DNA of 64,000 nt from Gigaspora rosea (Eukaryota; Glomeromycota; Glomeromycetes; Diversisporales; Gigasporaceae), in assembly GCA_003550325.1 (NCBI GenBank), contig QKWP01001189.1, positions 28,276 through 92,275 of the forward strand. The letters are read 5' to 3'. The notes beneath the pieces were generated by a model. It had not been told where the DNA came from, made no database searches, and worked only from the letters and a program-made list of their open reading frames with translations. Below, one piece after another: positions 44,006 through 55,504 of this stretch (positions within the stretch are counted from its first letter, which is position 1; the number at the start of each line of letters is the position of its first letter). The position numbers were made by a program, and so were the translations under genes.

Positions 44006-46741
44006 ATGATATTGAAAAGAATCCATATTTTAAGAACTTACCATTATATGAAGGTTTATTCATTTTCTAAAATAATTCACCAGTTTCCTACTCAGTTAAA
44101 CCATCAACAGAATCGAACTGTAACATCGACCAGAGAAAATGACAGAAACCTCAAAGATCATTTGCAAAAATTGAAAGGTCTCCTTGATGAAGGCCTTATT
44201 AATGTCGTAGAATACAAGGAAGTCCGATCTGATTTACTTAAATCCTTCATACGAAAAGTACCTGGTAAGTACTTTCTCAACAGAGTGCAACCTTGTAATT
44301 CAGGCATTAAGAACGTAAAAAAAAGAACATATGGCGCCTTTACTCTGAAAATCGAGCTTTGATTGTTATTTGACAGCACAAATTCAATTACAAATATTCT
44401 AGAATGTAAGGAACCATATTCATTGTTGTTTACTAGTGGTGCCGATTGGGATTGCCAAGAGGCCCAGAAATTCTGAAAAGGTCGCTAACCCAATTTTTAT
44501 TTAAACCCTTTTTACAAAAGTACCTAGTAAGTACTTTCTCAACAGAGTGCAGCTTTGTGATTCAGGCATTGGGAACGTAAAATAGAGCATATGGCACCTT
44601 TATTCTGAAAATCGAGCTTTGATTGTTACTTACAACACGGATTAATTCGTTTTATTTCATTTCAATACTAGAATGCGCATTTTAGACTCCTGTATTTGAA
44701 AGATTATTAACACTTTATTTTTTATATTTATTTATTATTATTATTATTATTTTTTTTTTGCAAAATAGATTCAATTCCAGTTATTCTAGAATATAAGGAG
44801 CCACTTTCATTATTGTCTACTCAAGGTGCCGATTGGGATTACCAAGAGGCCCGAAAATTACAAACAATTCTGAAGTTGTGGCTAACAAAATTTTTTAATA
44901 CTTACAAAAATGGCAAAAGGGAAAAGAAAAATTCTCCTCTATTTACTATTATGGGAGGCGCAGGTATTGGAAAGTCAAGACTCCTCACGGAACTTCTACA
45001 GATTGCTCAATCTGCGATTGATAATGACGAATTAAAAAAACACCTTGCAGCACATTAGTATTCAACATAAGCTTTGAAAATGGAACAGCTTATCATCTGG
45101 ATCGAGACCAAGATCCATCATTTGCAGTTGGCACTCGAATGTTATGGCAGTTACAACGAAGACCTAACATGTATTTTCCAGAATTTCAAGAAAACCCAAA
45201 GCATCAATTGGATCCCAATGACATAATAAGACGTATTGCTCGTTCTAAACATCAAAAACCCAGTGATCTAACAATATTTTTGCTACTTGATGGCGTTCAC
45301 CGACTAATAGAAAATTTTGGTGATGGGTTTAATAAAAGCAGCAAACTTTATTTGCTACTCACAAGCATGGCAATTAATATAATTACTTCTCAAGCATTCA
45401 TCATTGGATGCTGTTCTACTACAAGTATGAAGCCTATGAGGGATACTTTAGCAAGAACTGTACAATTGCGTATTCAATTACCTATTCCACAATTAAAGGC
45501 TCCAAGCCGTTTCCGTAAGCCGATATTTAATATGGAAAAACCCCTTGTGAAGATTCTTGATGAAGATATGAGTGGAAATGGTCGTGCATTGGAAGCATTA
45601 GAACAAGTGATGCCATCGAATATTGATGATTCTTGTGTTATCATAAATTGCTTGAACAATTAGAAGGTGTTTACTCTGATGTTCTTGATCGTTCTGACTC
45701 CTACAAAGAATTATTAAGAGTAATTTTGAGTAATACACCACTCAGCATTCATTATCCTGTACCTGGTACTGATCTACGCCCAGACCAATTTCTAAGATGT
45801 CTTAATTCGTTTTGAAGTTAAAAATAGTGAGCTTGGTAGATTGACATACCCTTATGTGTGGCTATGGTTGATGGCACGTGCAGTTGAAGACCCAATTCTT
45901 TTAAATTGGAGATTCGATTACTATAATGAAATTCAGCATATCTATAAACCTGCAAAAATTCCACCAGGCGCACAGACTTGGCAGCATTTTGAACGGTTTG
46001 TTGCAGATTTCCGAGTATTGAAGTCTGTAATATATAAAGAAAATGTAAAACTCTCTATCCATGCAATGCACCCCAGTAGTGCATTTGATTTACGCAAAGA
46101 GAATGATATTTACTTCAAGTCTAAGCCACTCGAACTTGTTTGTTCCTCAAATCGGGTTAGCACAAAGTCTAGTAACGTAGCTTCTATTATGCACGAAAAT
46201 GGAACAATAAATGCCACTGATGGGCAGCACTTGATTTTAAATGGTGAAGGTGCTTCTGCCAGTGATGTATTTTGTTATATCAGAAGAAACATCCACAGGG
46301 CAAGAAAGAAATATCACAGAGGTCTTGCAGTTAAAGAAATATGATCATAAAACCAGCATATCACTTAATGAGTAAAGAAACAAAGCTGCTAGTGTTAATG
46401 ACATATTTCTTTTAGTAACAACTGGAAAAAGTCATATAAATATTTCAAAACTTCCAGCACGTTCAGGAATAGTTTATCAAAATAACTGGAAAGAATATTT
46501 TGGACCATTTTCTGGTAGAGCTTTCATTTATGCCAATACAGAGCCACCAGATATTAACACAGCAATTTGTTCTTGGCTTTCTGGTATCGATGGTATTGGT
46601 AGCAAGTATGCTGATATTATAATAAAGAAATGACCCTTTCAATCCTTAGAAGATTGCTATCAAAAGACTGGCATCTCACTTAAGATTCTTAAGCAATGTA
46701 ACTGTATAATCAATAACTATGATGGTCTTGTTAAAGGATAA
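44006..46741 (+). pseudogene. CRN copy B, broken
   Basis: Same architecture as copies A and C. Exon 1 from ATG 44006 contains the SHOCT-like segment LQKLKGLLDEGLI. The donor is GTAAGTAC near 44263. A decayed duplicate exon lies in the intron (~44390-44560). Exon 2 starts ~44768 with a good P-loop (GGAGIGKSR at 44954-44980). Lesions: a one-base frameshift ending the first frame at 45058; a deletion near 45640 (SCV then shift); small indels near 45790; a 2-bp loss near 46280; a 9-bp deletion creating TAA at ~46372; and TGA at 46630-46632 in the helix-hairpin-helix, shared with copy C. The nuclease-like motif (VLQLKK-type) survives only out of frame. Not functional as one protein. Confidence 0.8.
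44954..44980 (+). other. Walker A (P-loop) of CRN copy B
   Basis: Encodes GGAGIGKSR in frame with the preceding KNSPLFTIM. The catalytic lysine is retained. Confidence 0.85.
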
Positions 46742-46744
46742 CGT

Positions 46745-49090
46745 AATTCTATTTCCTATACAATACATTTAACTTTTTTGTCAATTTATCTTTCTTTAAA
46801 TGAAAGCCAATTAATGCAATAAGCCTTATTAAAACACGAATAAATTTAATCATATACTTAGTGTAATATCCAATGGATGTTTAATAAAGTCAAAGACCAT
46901 CAATGCTTAAATTAACTGATCCAATAGGCCTTAGCCATGGAAGTCAAATGTTCAGTCATGTTCAGTCATGCATCAATTAAAATTGTCTGTCGAAAGCATT
47001 TTTATTGTATTAAAATACATTAAATTCAGTAAATCATGTTAAAAATAAAATTTGCCCAATTTTTTAAATGAGCCCTAGGTACCAATTTTATGCATTAATG
47101 CTAAATATTGTGCGTACATTGGAATGGAATTGTGCTAATTTAGAACTGAAATATTAAATTCATACAAATCGCTAGAAAATTTAGAACTAATTTATAAACA
47201 GCAATACACCACTAAGCCATTTATGTTGTCATATACTCTACTGCAGCTATATTAATTATTGCAAGCGTAATTACTGAATTATTAGAATGACAGCTAGTTC
47301 CGCAATGCAATTTTACCCTTTTACATTTGTAATAATTTATATTATCTTTTATGACACTAATTGTTTCTGTGAAGCTTCTCGCACACCTATCCAATTCGGA
47401 AAATGATTAGCTCTAAGAAAAATTATAGTACAGTACATGTGATAAATATAATTAAGGCCACCATCTGGAAGGCTTGTCATTGAAATTAAATCAACCTGAA
47501 CTCAATTAAGAAATTTATTCTTGACGATTAGTTTTGTAAGTTGTTCAACTCTTTAACGAATGATTGTGAAACATACAATAACATTATTGCATAGAAACCT
47601 ATATTTAAAAGTTAGAAATTAAATTATATAGTGCATTCATATAGTTTGAAGAACCAACATGCTTTAAATACCTTTATGTAAACTGCAAAGTTATATACTC
47701 TGCCAACAAGACATACTGGAAACTTTAACAAGTTGCAACATAGAATTAGATAGTTGTATAGATGTATAAGGGATTTAAGAACTTTAATATAGAAATAATA
47801 ATCTTCTCGTGCAATAAAATAAAACTTCTACAACGACGATTAACAGATTTGCCATCGAGAAATTTAATAAGCTTTTCAAATGCATTACAAGATATAATGA
47901 CAAATAAATTTCCTTATAGCTCGGTCATTTTTAATGATCTACTGTATAGAGGATTTAACAAATAAGGTTTTTCAATCTCGATTACCTTTTTTTCTATATC
48001 TGTACAGATAGAAACTCATTAATTATTTAACTCCAGATCTGGTCAAGTGATCAACAATTTGACCGGGATTGACTATATTTATTAGACTGCCAATAAATTA
48101 AATTTATTTTTACTGTTTTGATGTTTATTAAATTTTAAATCAATTTTAAATCCACTTATGAAGTAGAGCTTGAATTCTCTAACAAATTGAGTCAGTTTAG
48201 AATCCATTGATTTCGACGTACGTACAACAATTATACTGAAAATTTAAAAAAAGACCTGGCAATTAGGCTTTTAATTTATTTTCAAAAAATTATCATATAT
48301 TAAATATATATATATATTAAAAAATACTCACCGGATAGTGCTATAAATATTTGCAAGACTTGAACCGACCGAGTTATGTGAAACAAAAAAATTAACATTT
48401 TTGACCTAACATTAAACTTGTCAAAAATTTAAATATTAAAAAAAATTTATATTGGTGTAGCTTTCAATCGCTAACGCTAATTATTAGCTAAGCAAATTAG
48501 CCAATAAAAATTTAACTGCTTAGCTGAATCGTTAATATTACTGTTTGTTAACACAATTGACTTTTCACTGACTTAATTTTAGTTTTGATCTATAATGCTT
48601 TTTTTTTTTCTTAGTATACATGGCAATATTGATCCTTTCTATTTATTCGATAATCGACTACTTATCAGTTATTTATGCGAAGCACAAAAATCATATGTAT
48701 TTTTTTAATAGCCATTATTGAGTAAGTAGTACATATGCACATACGTATCATACAGGACATGTATAATGGTATTTTTGAAAGCAATCTCAATAAATCGAAG
48801 GATCTAAGAATTCTCAAACTTCTTACACAGGATAATATGCCAAGAATAATATGTGCACACTTAATACTCTATACATGCTTAAAATAAACCGCTACTGAAT
48901 TTAACTTATCTCTAATGTGTTAGTTGATCCTTATTTTATATAAAGTGAGAGAGAGGTTTTTATCTTTGTATCTACTACATGCTTTACACTTCATTCGTCG
49001 AGGTAATGCGGTAAAATAACTATAGTTTCCAATATCTTTATTTATAGGCTGAATGCTATATGTACTGAGTGTGATGTCTTTTTTTCATAA
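46745..49090. other. 3' flank of CRN copy B, no confident gene
   Basis: Closely matches 55505-57960 (copy C) and in part 26160-27955 (copy A). A short plus frame near 48757-48887 (KDLRILKLLTQDNMPRIIC) is also open in copy C (57424-57579), with a 9-bp difference that keeps the frame. It may be a small exon, but evidence is thin. Confidence 0.4.
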
Positions 49091-49119
49091 ATCAAAATAT
49101 CAAATGATAAGTGAATTTC

Positions 49120-49345
49120 ACTGTCAAAAATTGGCAGATATAAATGATTCAAACGGAATGTATTGACTTGGATATTGTTTCGGATATGGAATTAGAATTG
49201 AAAAAGATGAAAACAAGGCATTCACATATTAACAAAAATTGGCTGACATGAATGGTTCTAACAAAATGTATCAAGTTAGTTATTTTATAATTTAGAAATT
49301 AGAGTCAAAATCGATATGTATAAAACGTTTACAAGCAAGATCTAG
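49120..49345 (+). pseudogene. Sel1-repeat relic in segment B
   Basis: Reads GIRIEKDENKAFTY, QKLADMNGSNKMYQVSY and similar Sel1 text with in-frame stops. It is the duplicate of 58010-58225 in segment C. Confidence 0.65.
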
Positions 49346-50449
49346 CACTAGGTAAAACATTTCATACTATGATTGATGGTTTTTTTACTCACAATAGGAT
49401 ACGCATACACGCCACTTATTCGCCAGTACTCAACTTATTGAAACGATAATTTAGGAAATACTGCATTTGTTTTTAAATGTTGCAAAGTTCTATAAAAAAT
49501 TAATAATAGTAATGAAAATTGAGAGCATATTGACAATCAAAAATTCTCTAACTCGTAGAGAATAGTTGAGCAACTTAAAAAGTATTGCACTAAAATTTTT
49601 AAGATTACGCCCAAGCTTATTAAAATTTTGCAATATATAAATAATCCCTTTTATTCGTTTAATTCATCTTTCTAAATTGAATTGTAAAATTTTAATACTT
49701 AAATTTTAAATACTTTTATTTCACAGTTTAAATCAGAAAACTCACACTACAAGATTTAAATAATAGCTCAAAGTAAGGCTTTGTAAGAAAAATTTCTTAA
49801 GCATAAGAGATAAAAATTATTAATTTAAAAGTAGTTCATCTAACACTTAACGCAATTTTGAATCCCAATAATAAATCTGCTTACATATGGATAGATTTTC
49901 TTTTCTTTAATTTTTAATAATCACCAAATCAAAAAAAAAAAGATAATATTTCATGAAATTTAATCCAATCATTTATGTGATAGTATGATTTCCAGTAAAA
50001 TAGAATTGATATTGCATGATTTCCGATAAATTTGAATTATATAATTGTATTTGACTGGTCAATTACTTTTCTTAGCTATAATCCGTTTATGAATCGCTTA
50101 TGAAACCATTTATGAAACCGCATAATAATTATAAATCATCATTATATTTAATTAATCAATTGCTTTTTCTTAGCTGTAAATTTTGTAAATTGCTTTTGAA
50201 ATCAAATTATGAAGCTGCATAATATTTATAGATCATTTATAAATCATTACGTATTTCACTTAATTTTTAATAATTACGCACTCCTAGCAAAAATTTTCAC
50301 CTACATGTAATTGAGCATGTATTCGAATAGGCTTAGAGTGATTCATGAGGTGGATTTATATAAATTATATGGTAAATGATTAATATTTCTGAAATAATAT
50401 AATCTTAAATATATAGGTTTAGGCAGAAGCCTGAAAAAACCCCGCTACA

Positions 50450-51070
50450 ATACGGCAAATTATCCAATTCTCCCACAATGCAAGTTGTTTTATTTTGAAG
50501 TTGACATAATAGACAATAGACGTAGACGAAGGCATATATAAGTTCGTTGAAATATATTTTGCCATAAATTAAAATCAATTGTTTAGACGTTATTTATAGT
50601 TATTTATATTCTTCTATTCAAAAGAGGGTTTGGAATTGGATTTTGCGGAAAGACAGTTAATTTAAAAGGAAGTATGCCTGGTAATTAAAACTTGATTTGT
50701 TTTTTGGCATATGAACATATATTTATTCATGGTTTTTTCATAGGATGAGATCATACTGTAGTTCCTGGGGTTATCATGGCTATTTTTAGTGCTGCTATGG
50801 AAGTGGCAATTCTTATGGACAATCGTTTTCTACTGGTGACACCATTGGATTTTGTTTAAATTTTAAAAATAACACTGTAGTCTATACCAAAAATATATAA
50901 ACCTAGGTATTATAGTTATTTATAGTTTGCCGTTTTATATCATGGTAGTTTAATATTTTGCTACATAAATTTCAAGGTAAGCATTCCGAAATTTAAAGGA
51001 CACCTAGTATCCTTGTGTTGGATTGAGGTCGCAATGTGAATCTATAAAAATAAATTTTGGTAAGTAGGAA
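50450..51070 (+). pseudogene. SPRY-domain relic in segment B
   Basis: Exon pieces in order: ANYPILPQCKLFYFEVDIID (~50455), GFGIGFCGKTVNLKGSMPG before a GT donor (~50630-50685), SSWGYHGYF with a stop, GSGNSYGQSFSTGDTIGFCL and NFKNNTVVYTKN (~50760-50900), and PCVGLRSQCESIKINFG (~51010-51060). This is the same exon order as the SPRY-TPR pseudogene at 8-9.4 kb. In-frame stops and small losses make it non-functional. The TPR end is missing because segment B ends here. Confidence 0.72.
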
Positions 51071-51139
51071 ATTTAAATATGCAAGTAATGCCGAATAGTT
51101 ATAAGTGTATTTTTATTTGATTTGTAAATTAATAATGTA

Positions 51140-52178
51140 ATTATTGTAAATAAAGAATTTGACTAAGTGACAAGTAATCATCGTTCAATGTTTAAAAAAA
51201 GAAGTTGCAGCCAAATTTTTCTTAATTTCCAATAAATATTTCTCAACATTCAGCTATTCAAATTTGTTTACTTCAATTCTATGTATCCATAGAATTAAAA
51301 TTAAAAAATTTGGGGATTAACTAATTTTCCCCGCCAGTTACTATTGGACGAAGCAAAACAATGGGACAAAATTAGCTTAGAAATTTTGATTCAATCAAAT
51401 AACGAAAATACTGCTGAAAAAGTATAAAGATCTAATAGAGCGTATATTATACTGAAATTTTGCAAGGAATTTTTTTTTTTGTTAGAATGTAAAGGGGTTT
51501 TGTAAACAAAATTTAAAGTTATTGACGATTTTTGAAGGGTTTGCTATTTATCACCTGGTGATATAACCATTATTGCTATACCTCAAAAACATACTAAGTA
51601 ATTGGGGTCAAAGGTTCTAAGTAAAAATGGTCAGAACCTAAATTTTCATAAAGTTATTGCTGGTGATACATATGAAATAATTTTCTTTTTGAAAACTTTG
51701 ATTCTTTTTTTTTTGTAATACTTGATCTTGGTAGACGAAGAGTGGCGTAGTCTAACTAATAGCGGAAATTAGGAAACCCGAAATTTGGAAGAAATCATCG
51801 TTTAAAGTTCAAAGTAGAGATGTAATTCGTTATCTGTTTCCATATTAAAATCTGCAGATATCCGCGGATTTTAATATAAAAACGGATGAAAACGGATAAC
51901 GGATCACTCTCTAGTTCAAAGAAAAATTTACCAGATTTTTTATGAAATTCTTAAAACTTTCAGTGATTATTTCTCGACAACTAACTGTCCAAATTTGATA
52001 AAAATTTTTATTTTAACTCTGTGGATTCATAGAATTAAAATAAAAAAATTTTGATCGTGTTTGAATAGCTGGTTGTTGAGAAATCATCACTACGTCACTA
52101 TATAGAAGTTTTAAAATCTATTAATAGGATTAATTTTGTTTCCTTTTAGGAATTTTGTATTACCTGAACAAATACCGC
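51140..52178. repeat. Dispersed repeat between CRN segments B and C
   Basis: Matches ~36590-37530 in order (GACTAAGTGACAAGTAATCA, TTTGCTATTTATCACC, CTCAAAAACATACTAAGTAA, the AACTAACTGTCCAAATTT module). It ends with the partial TIR sequence GTTTCCTTTTAGGA just before exon 1 of copy C. A small palindrome, ATCCGCGGAT with AAAACGGAT words, sits at 51850-51905. Confidence 0.7.
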
Positions 52179-52875
52179 TGTAAGATAAAAGTAAGCTTGC
52201 TTGAGAAAATTTTAAAATGCCATATTTTAAAATGATATCGAAAAGAATCCATACTTTAAGAACTTACCATTATATGAAGATTTATTCATTTTCTAAAATA
52301 ATTCACCAGTTACCTACTCAGTTAAGCCATCGACAAAATCGAACTGTATCTTCAACTAGAGAAAATGACATAAACCTCAAAGATCGTTTGCAAAAATTGA
52401 AAGGTCTCTTTGATGAAGGCCTTATTAATGTAGAAGCATACAAGGAAGCCCAATCTGATTTACTTAAATCCTTTATACGAAAAGTACCTGGTAAGTACTT
52501 TCTTAATAGAGTGCAACTTTGTGATTTAGGCATAGGGAACATAAAATAGAACATATGCCAGAAAAGCGAGCTTTAATTGTTATTTGCAACATGGATTCAA
52601 TTACAAATATTCTAGAATATAAGGAGCCAAATTCTTTGTTGTTTACTAGTGGAGCTGATTGGGATTATCAAGAGGCCCCCAAATTACGAGAATTTCTGAA
52701 AAGGTCACTAATCCAATTTTTATTTAAACCCTTTATACGAAAAGTAACTGGTAAGTACTTTCTCAACAAAGTGCAGCTCAGCTTTGTGATTCAGGCATTG
52801 GGAACGTAAAACAGAGCATATGGCACCTTTACTCTGAAAAATCGAGCTTTGATTGTTACTTGCAACCACAGATTA

Positions 52876-53030
52876 CTGTATTCTGCCGCAAATAAGCACC
52901 ACCCTCCACTCTATTTTTTAAATGTCAGATTAACGGACATCGCAATGAGATCTTTAGCCAAGTTATTCACACTAATCTGGCATTTAAAAAATGGGTAGAG
53001 GGTGTGGTGCTTATTTGTGGCAGAATATAG
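52876..53030. mobile_element. 155-bp Tc1/mariner-type MITE in the CRN copy C intron
   Basis: CTGTATTCTGCCGCAAATAA and its inverted partner (TTATTTGTGGCAGAATATAG) are flanked by TA. Copy B has the empty site GATTAATTCG. Arms of ~35 bp include AAGCACCACCCTC. Confidence 0.9.
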
Positions 53031-53325
53031 TAATTCGTTTTATTCCATTTCAATGCTAGAATGCACATTTTAGCCTCCTGTATTTGAAAGATTATTAGCA
53101 TTTTACTTTGTTTTTTTTTTTTTTTTTGCAAAATATGTAGATTCAATTCCAGATATTCTAGAATATAAGGAGCTACTTTCATTGTTGTCTACTAAAGGTG
53201 CCAATTGGGATTACCAAGAGGCCCCCGAATTACGAGAAATTCTGAAGTCATGGCTAACGGAATTTTTCAATGCTTACAAAAATGGCAAAAGGGAAAAGAA
53301 AAACTCTCCTCTATTTACTATTATG

Positions 53326-53352
53326 GGAGGCGCAGGTATTGGAATGTCAAGA
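53326..53352 (+). other. Altered Walker A of CRN copy C
   Basis: Encodes GGAGIGMSR: the lysine codon is ATG (53344-53346), where copies A and B have AAG/AAA. Loss of this lysine normally abolishes nucleotide binding or hydrolysis in P-loop enzymes. Confidence 0.85.
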
Positions 53353-54106
53353 CTCCTTACGGAATTTCCACAAATAGCTCGATCTGCGGTCGATAATAAT
53401 GAATTAAAAAACGTCTTGACGACGCATTAGTATTCAATATAAGCTTTGAAAATGGAACAGCTTATGATCCGGATCTAGACCAAAATCCATCATTTGCAGT
53501 TGGCACTCGAATGTTATGGCAGTTACAACGAAGACCTAACATGTATTTTCAGAATTTCAAGAAAACCCAAAGCATCAATTGGATCCCAATGACATAATAA
53601 GACATATTGCTCATTCTAAACATCAAAAACCCAGTGATCTAACAGTATTTTTGCTACTTGATGGCGTTCACCGACTAATAGAAAATTTTGGTGATGGGTT
53701 TAATAAAAGCAGCAAACTTTATTCGCTACTCACAAGCATGGCAATTAATATAATTACTTCTCAAGCATTCATCATTGGATGCTGTTCTACTACAAGTATG
53801 AAGCCTATGAGGGATACTTTAGCAAGAACCGCACAATTGCGTATTCAATTACCTATTCCACAGTTAAAGGCTCCAAGCCATTTCCATAAGCTGATATTTA
53901 ATATGGAAAAACCCCTTGTGAAGATTCTTGTTGAAGATATGGGTGGAAATGGTCGTGCATTGGAAGCATTAGAACAAGTGATGCCATTGAATATTGATGA
54001 TTCTTGTGTTAGTGATATCATTCATAAATTGCTTGAACAATTAGAAGGTGTTTACTCTGATGTTCTTGATCGTTACAAAGAATTATTAAGAGTAATTTTG
54101 AGTAAT

Positions 54107-54274
54107 ACACCACTCAGCATTCATTATCCTGTACCTGGTACTGATCTACACCCAGTAGGGTTCCTCAAATTCAAATCAAATCAAATATATACACCACTCA
54201 GCATTCATTATCCTGTACCTGGTACTGATCTACACCCAGTAGGGTTCCTCAAATTCAAATCAAATCAAATATTG
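54107..54274. repeat. 84-bp tandem duplication of host and MITE sequence
   Basis: 54107-54190 is repeated at 54191-54274. The unit contains CRN sequence (ACACCACTCAGCATTCATTA) plus the first ~35 bp of the MITE, so it arose after the MITE inserted. Confidence 0.88.
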
Positions 54275-54525
54275 GATCAATTTGAATTTGATCAAATCAA
54301 ATTGACCCTGATTTGAATTTGATTTGATTCAAATATTTGAATTTGAATTTGATTTGAATTTGAATTTTTAATAGTAATTTTCAAATCAAATCAAATATTT
54401 GTCAAATCAAATCAAATTTGGCCATATTTGAATTTGATCAAATCAAATATAGTCAAATTTGAATTTGAATTTGATCAAATATTTGATTCAAATATTTGAA
54501 GATCAAATCAAATTGCGGAACCCTA
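54156..54525. mobile_element. hAT-type MITE inside CRN copy C
   Basis: TAGGGTTCCTCAAATTCAAA at the left and CAAATTGCGGAACCCTA at the right form the inverted ends. The interior is a mirror of ATTTGATTTGAATTTG words. The flanks ACACCCAG and ACGCCCAG are an 8-bp duplication with one later change. Copy B keeps the single empty site CTACGCCCAGACC. The original element is 54240-54525 (286 bp); the extra left end comes from the 84-bp duplication. Confidence 0.9.
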
Positions 54526-55504
54526 ACGCCCAGACCAATTTGCTGAGATGGGCTTAATTCGTTTTGAAGTTAAAAATAGTGAGCTTGGCAGATTGACATG
54601 CCCTTATGTGTGGCTATGGTTGATGGCACGTGCGGTTAAATACCCAATTCTTTTAAATTGGAGATTCGATTACTATAATGAAATTCAGCATATCCATAAA
54701 CCTGCAAAAATTCCACCAGGTGCACAGACTTGGCAGCATTTTGAACGGCTTGTTGCAGATTTCCGAGCATTGAAGTCTGTAATATATAAAGAAAATGTAA
54801 AACTCTCCATCCACGCAATGCACCCTAGTGATGCATTTGATTTACGCAAAGAGAATGATATTTACTTCAAGTCTAAGCCACTCAAACTTGTTTGTTCCTC
54901 AAATCAGGTTAGCACGAAGTCTAGTAACGTAGCTTATATTATGCACGAAAATGGAACAATAAATGCCACTGATGGGCAGCACTTGATTTTAAATAGTGAA
55001 GGTGCTTCTGCCAGTGATGTATTTTGTTATATCGCAGAAGAAACATCCACAGGGCAAGAAAGAAATATCACAGAGGTCTTGCAGTTAAAGAAACATGATC
55101 ATAAAACCAGCATATCACTTAATGAGTATCTTGAGGAAAGAAACAAAGCTGCTGGCGTTAATGACATATTTCTTTTAGTAACAACTGGAAAAAGCCATAT
55201 AAATATTTCAAAACTTCCAGCACGTTCAGGAATAGTTCATCAAAATAACTGGAAGGAATATTTTGGACCATTTTCTGGTAGAGCTTTCATTTATGCCAAT
55301 ACAGAGCCACCAGATATTAACATAGCAAGTCGTTCTTGGCTTTCTGGTATCGATGGTATTGGTAGCAAGTATGCTGATATTATAATAAAGAAATGACCCT
55401 TTCAATCCTTAGAAGATTGCCATCAAAAGACTGGCATCTCACTTAAGATTCTTATGCAATGTAACTGTATAATCAATAACTATGATGGTCTTGTTAAAGG
55501 ATAA

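Larger units (their letters stand above)
43950..51140 (+). repeat. CRN segmental copy B
   Basis: Collinear with segment C (52179-59722) from TGTAAGATAAAA through the CRN gene, 3' flank, Sel1 relic and SPRY relic up to AAATTAATAATGTAATTATTG. It then stops exactly where the dispersed repeat at 51.15 kb begins, so the TPR end found in C is missing. The two segments form a direct tandem with ~1 kb between them. Confidence 0.8.
52217..55504 (+). pseudogene. CRN copy C, broken
   Basis: Exon 1 from ATG 52217 is the best preserved of the three, with a basic N-terminus and a SHOCT-like segment at residues ~58-83 (LQKLKGLFDEGLI...DLLKSFI), followed by a GTAAGTAC donor near 52491. The intron holds a duplicate exon piece (52585-52760) and a MITE. 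Exon 2 (from ~53141) has GGAGIGMSR where the Walker A lysine should be. An A-run loss shifts the frame (first frame ends 53430), and a second one-base loss lies near 53552. The frame 53579-54316 covers the NTPase remainder until a hAT-type MITE interrupts it. The frame 54548-55396 covers the nuclease-like region (EVLQLKK) and runs to the TGA at 55394-55396 shared with copy B, cutting the helix-hairpin-helix. Not functional as a whole. Confidence 0.82.

Noticed and set aside
47762..47965. Plus frame with RRLTDLPSRNLISF, reminiscent of an F-box start
   Set aside because: Only a few residues fit and the frame is not kept in copies A and C.
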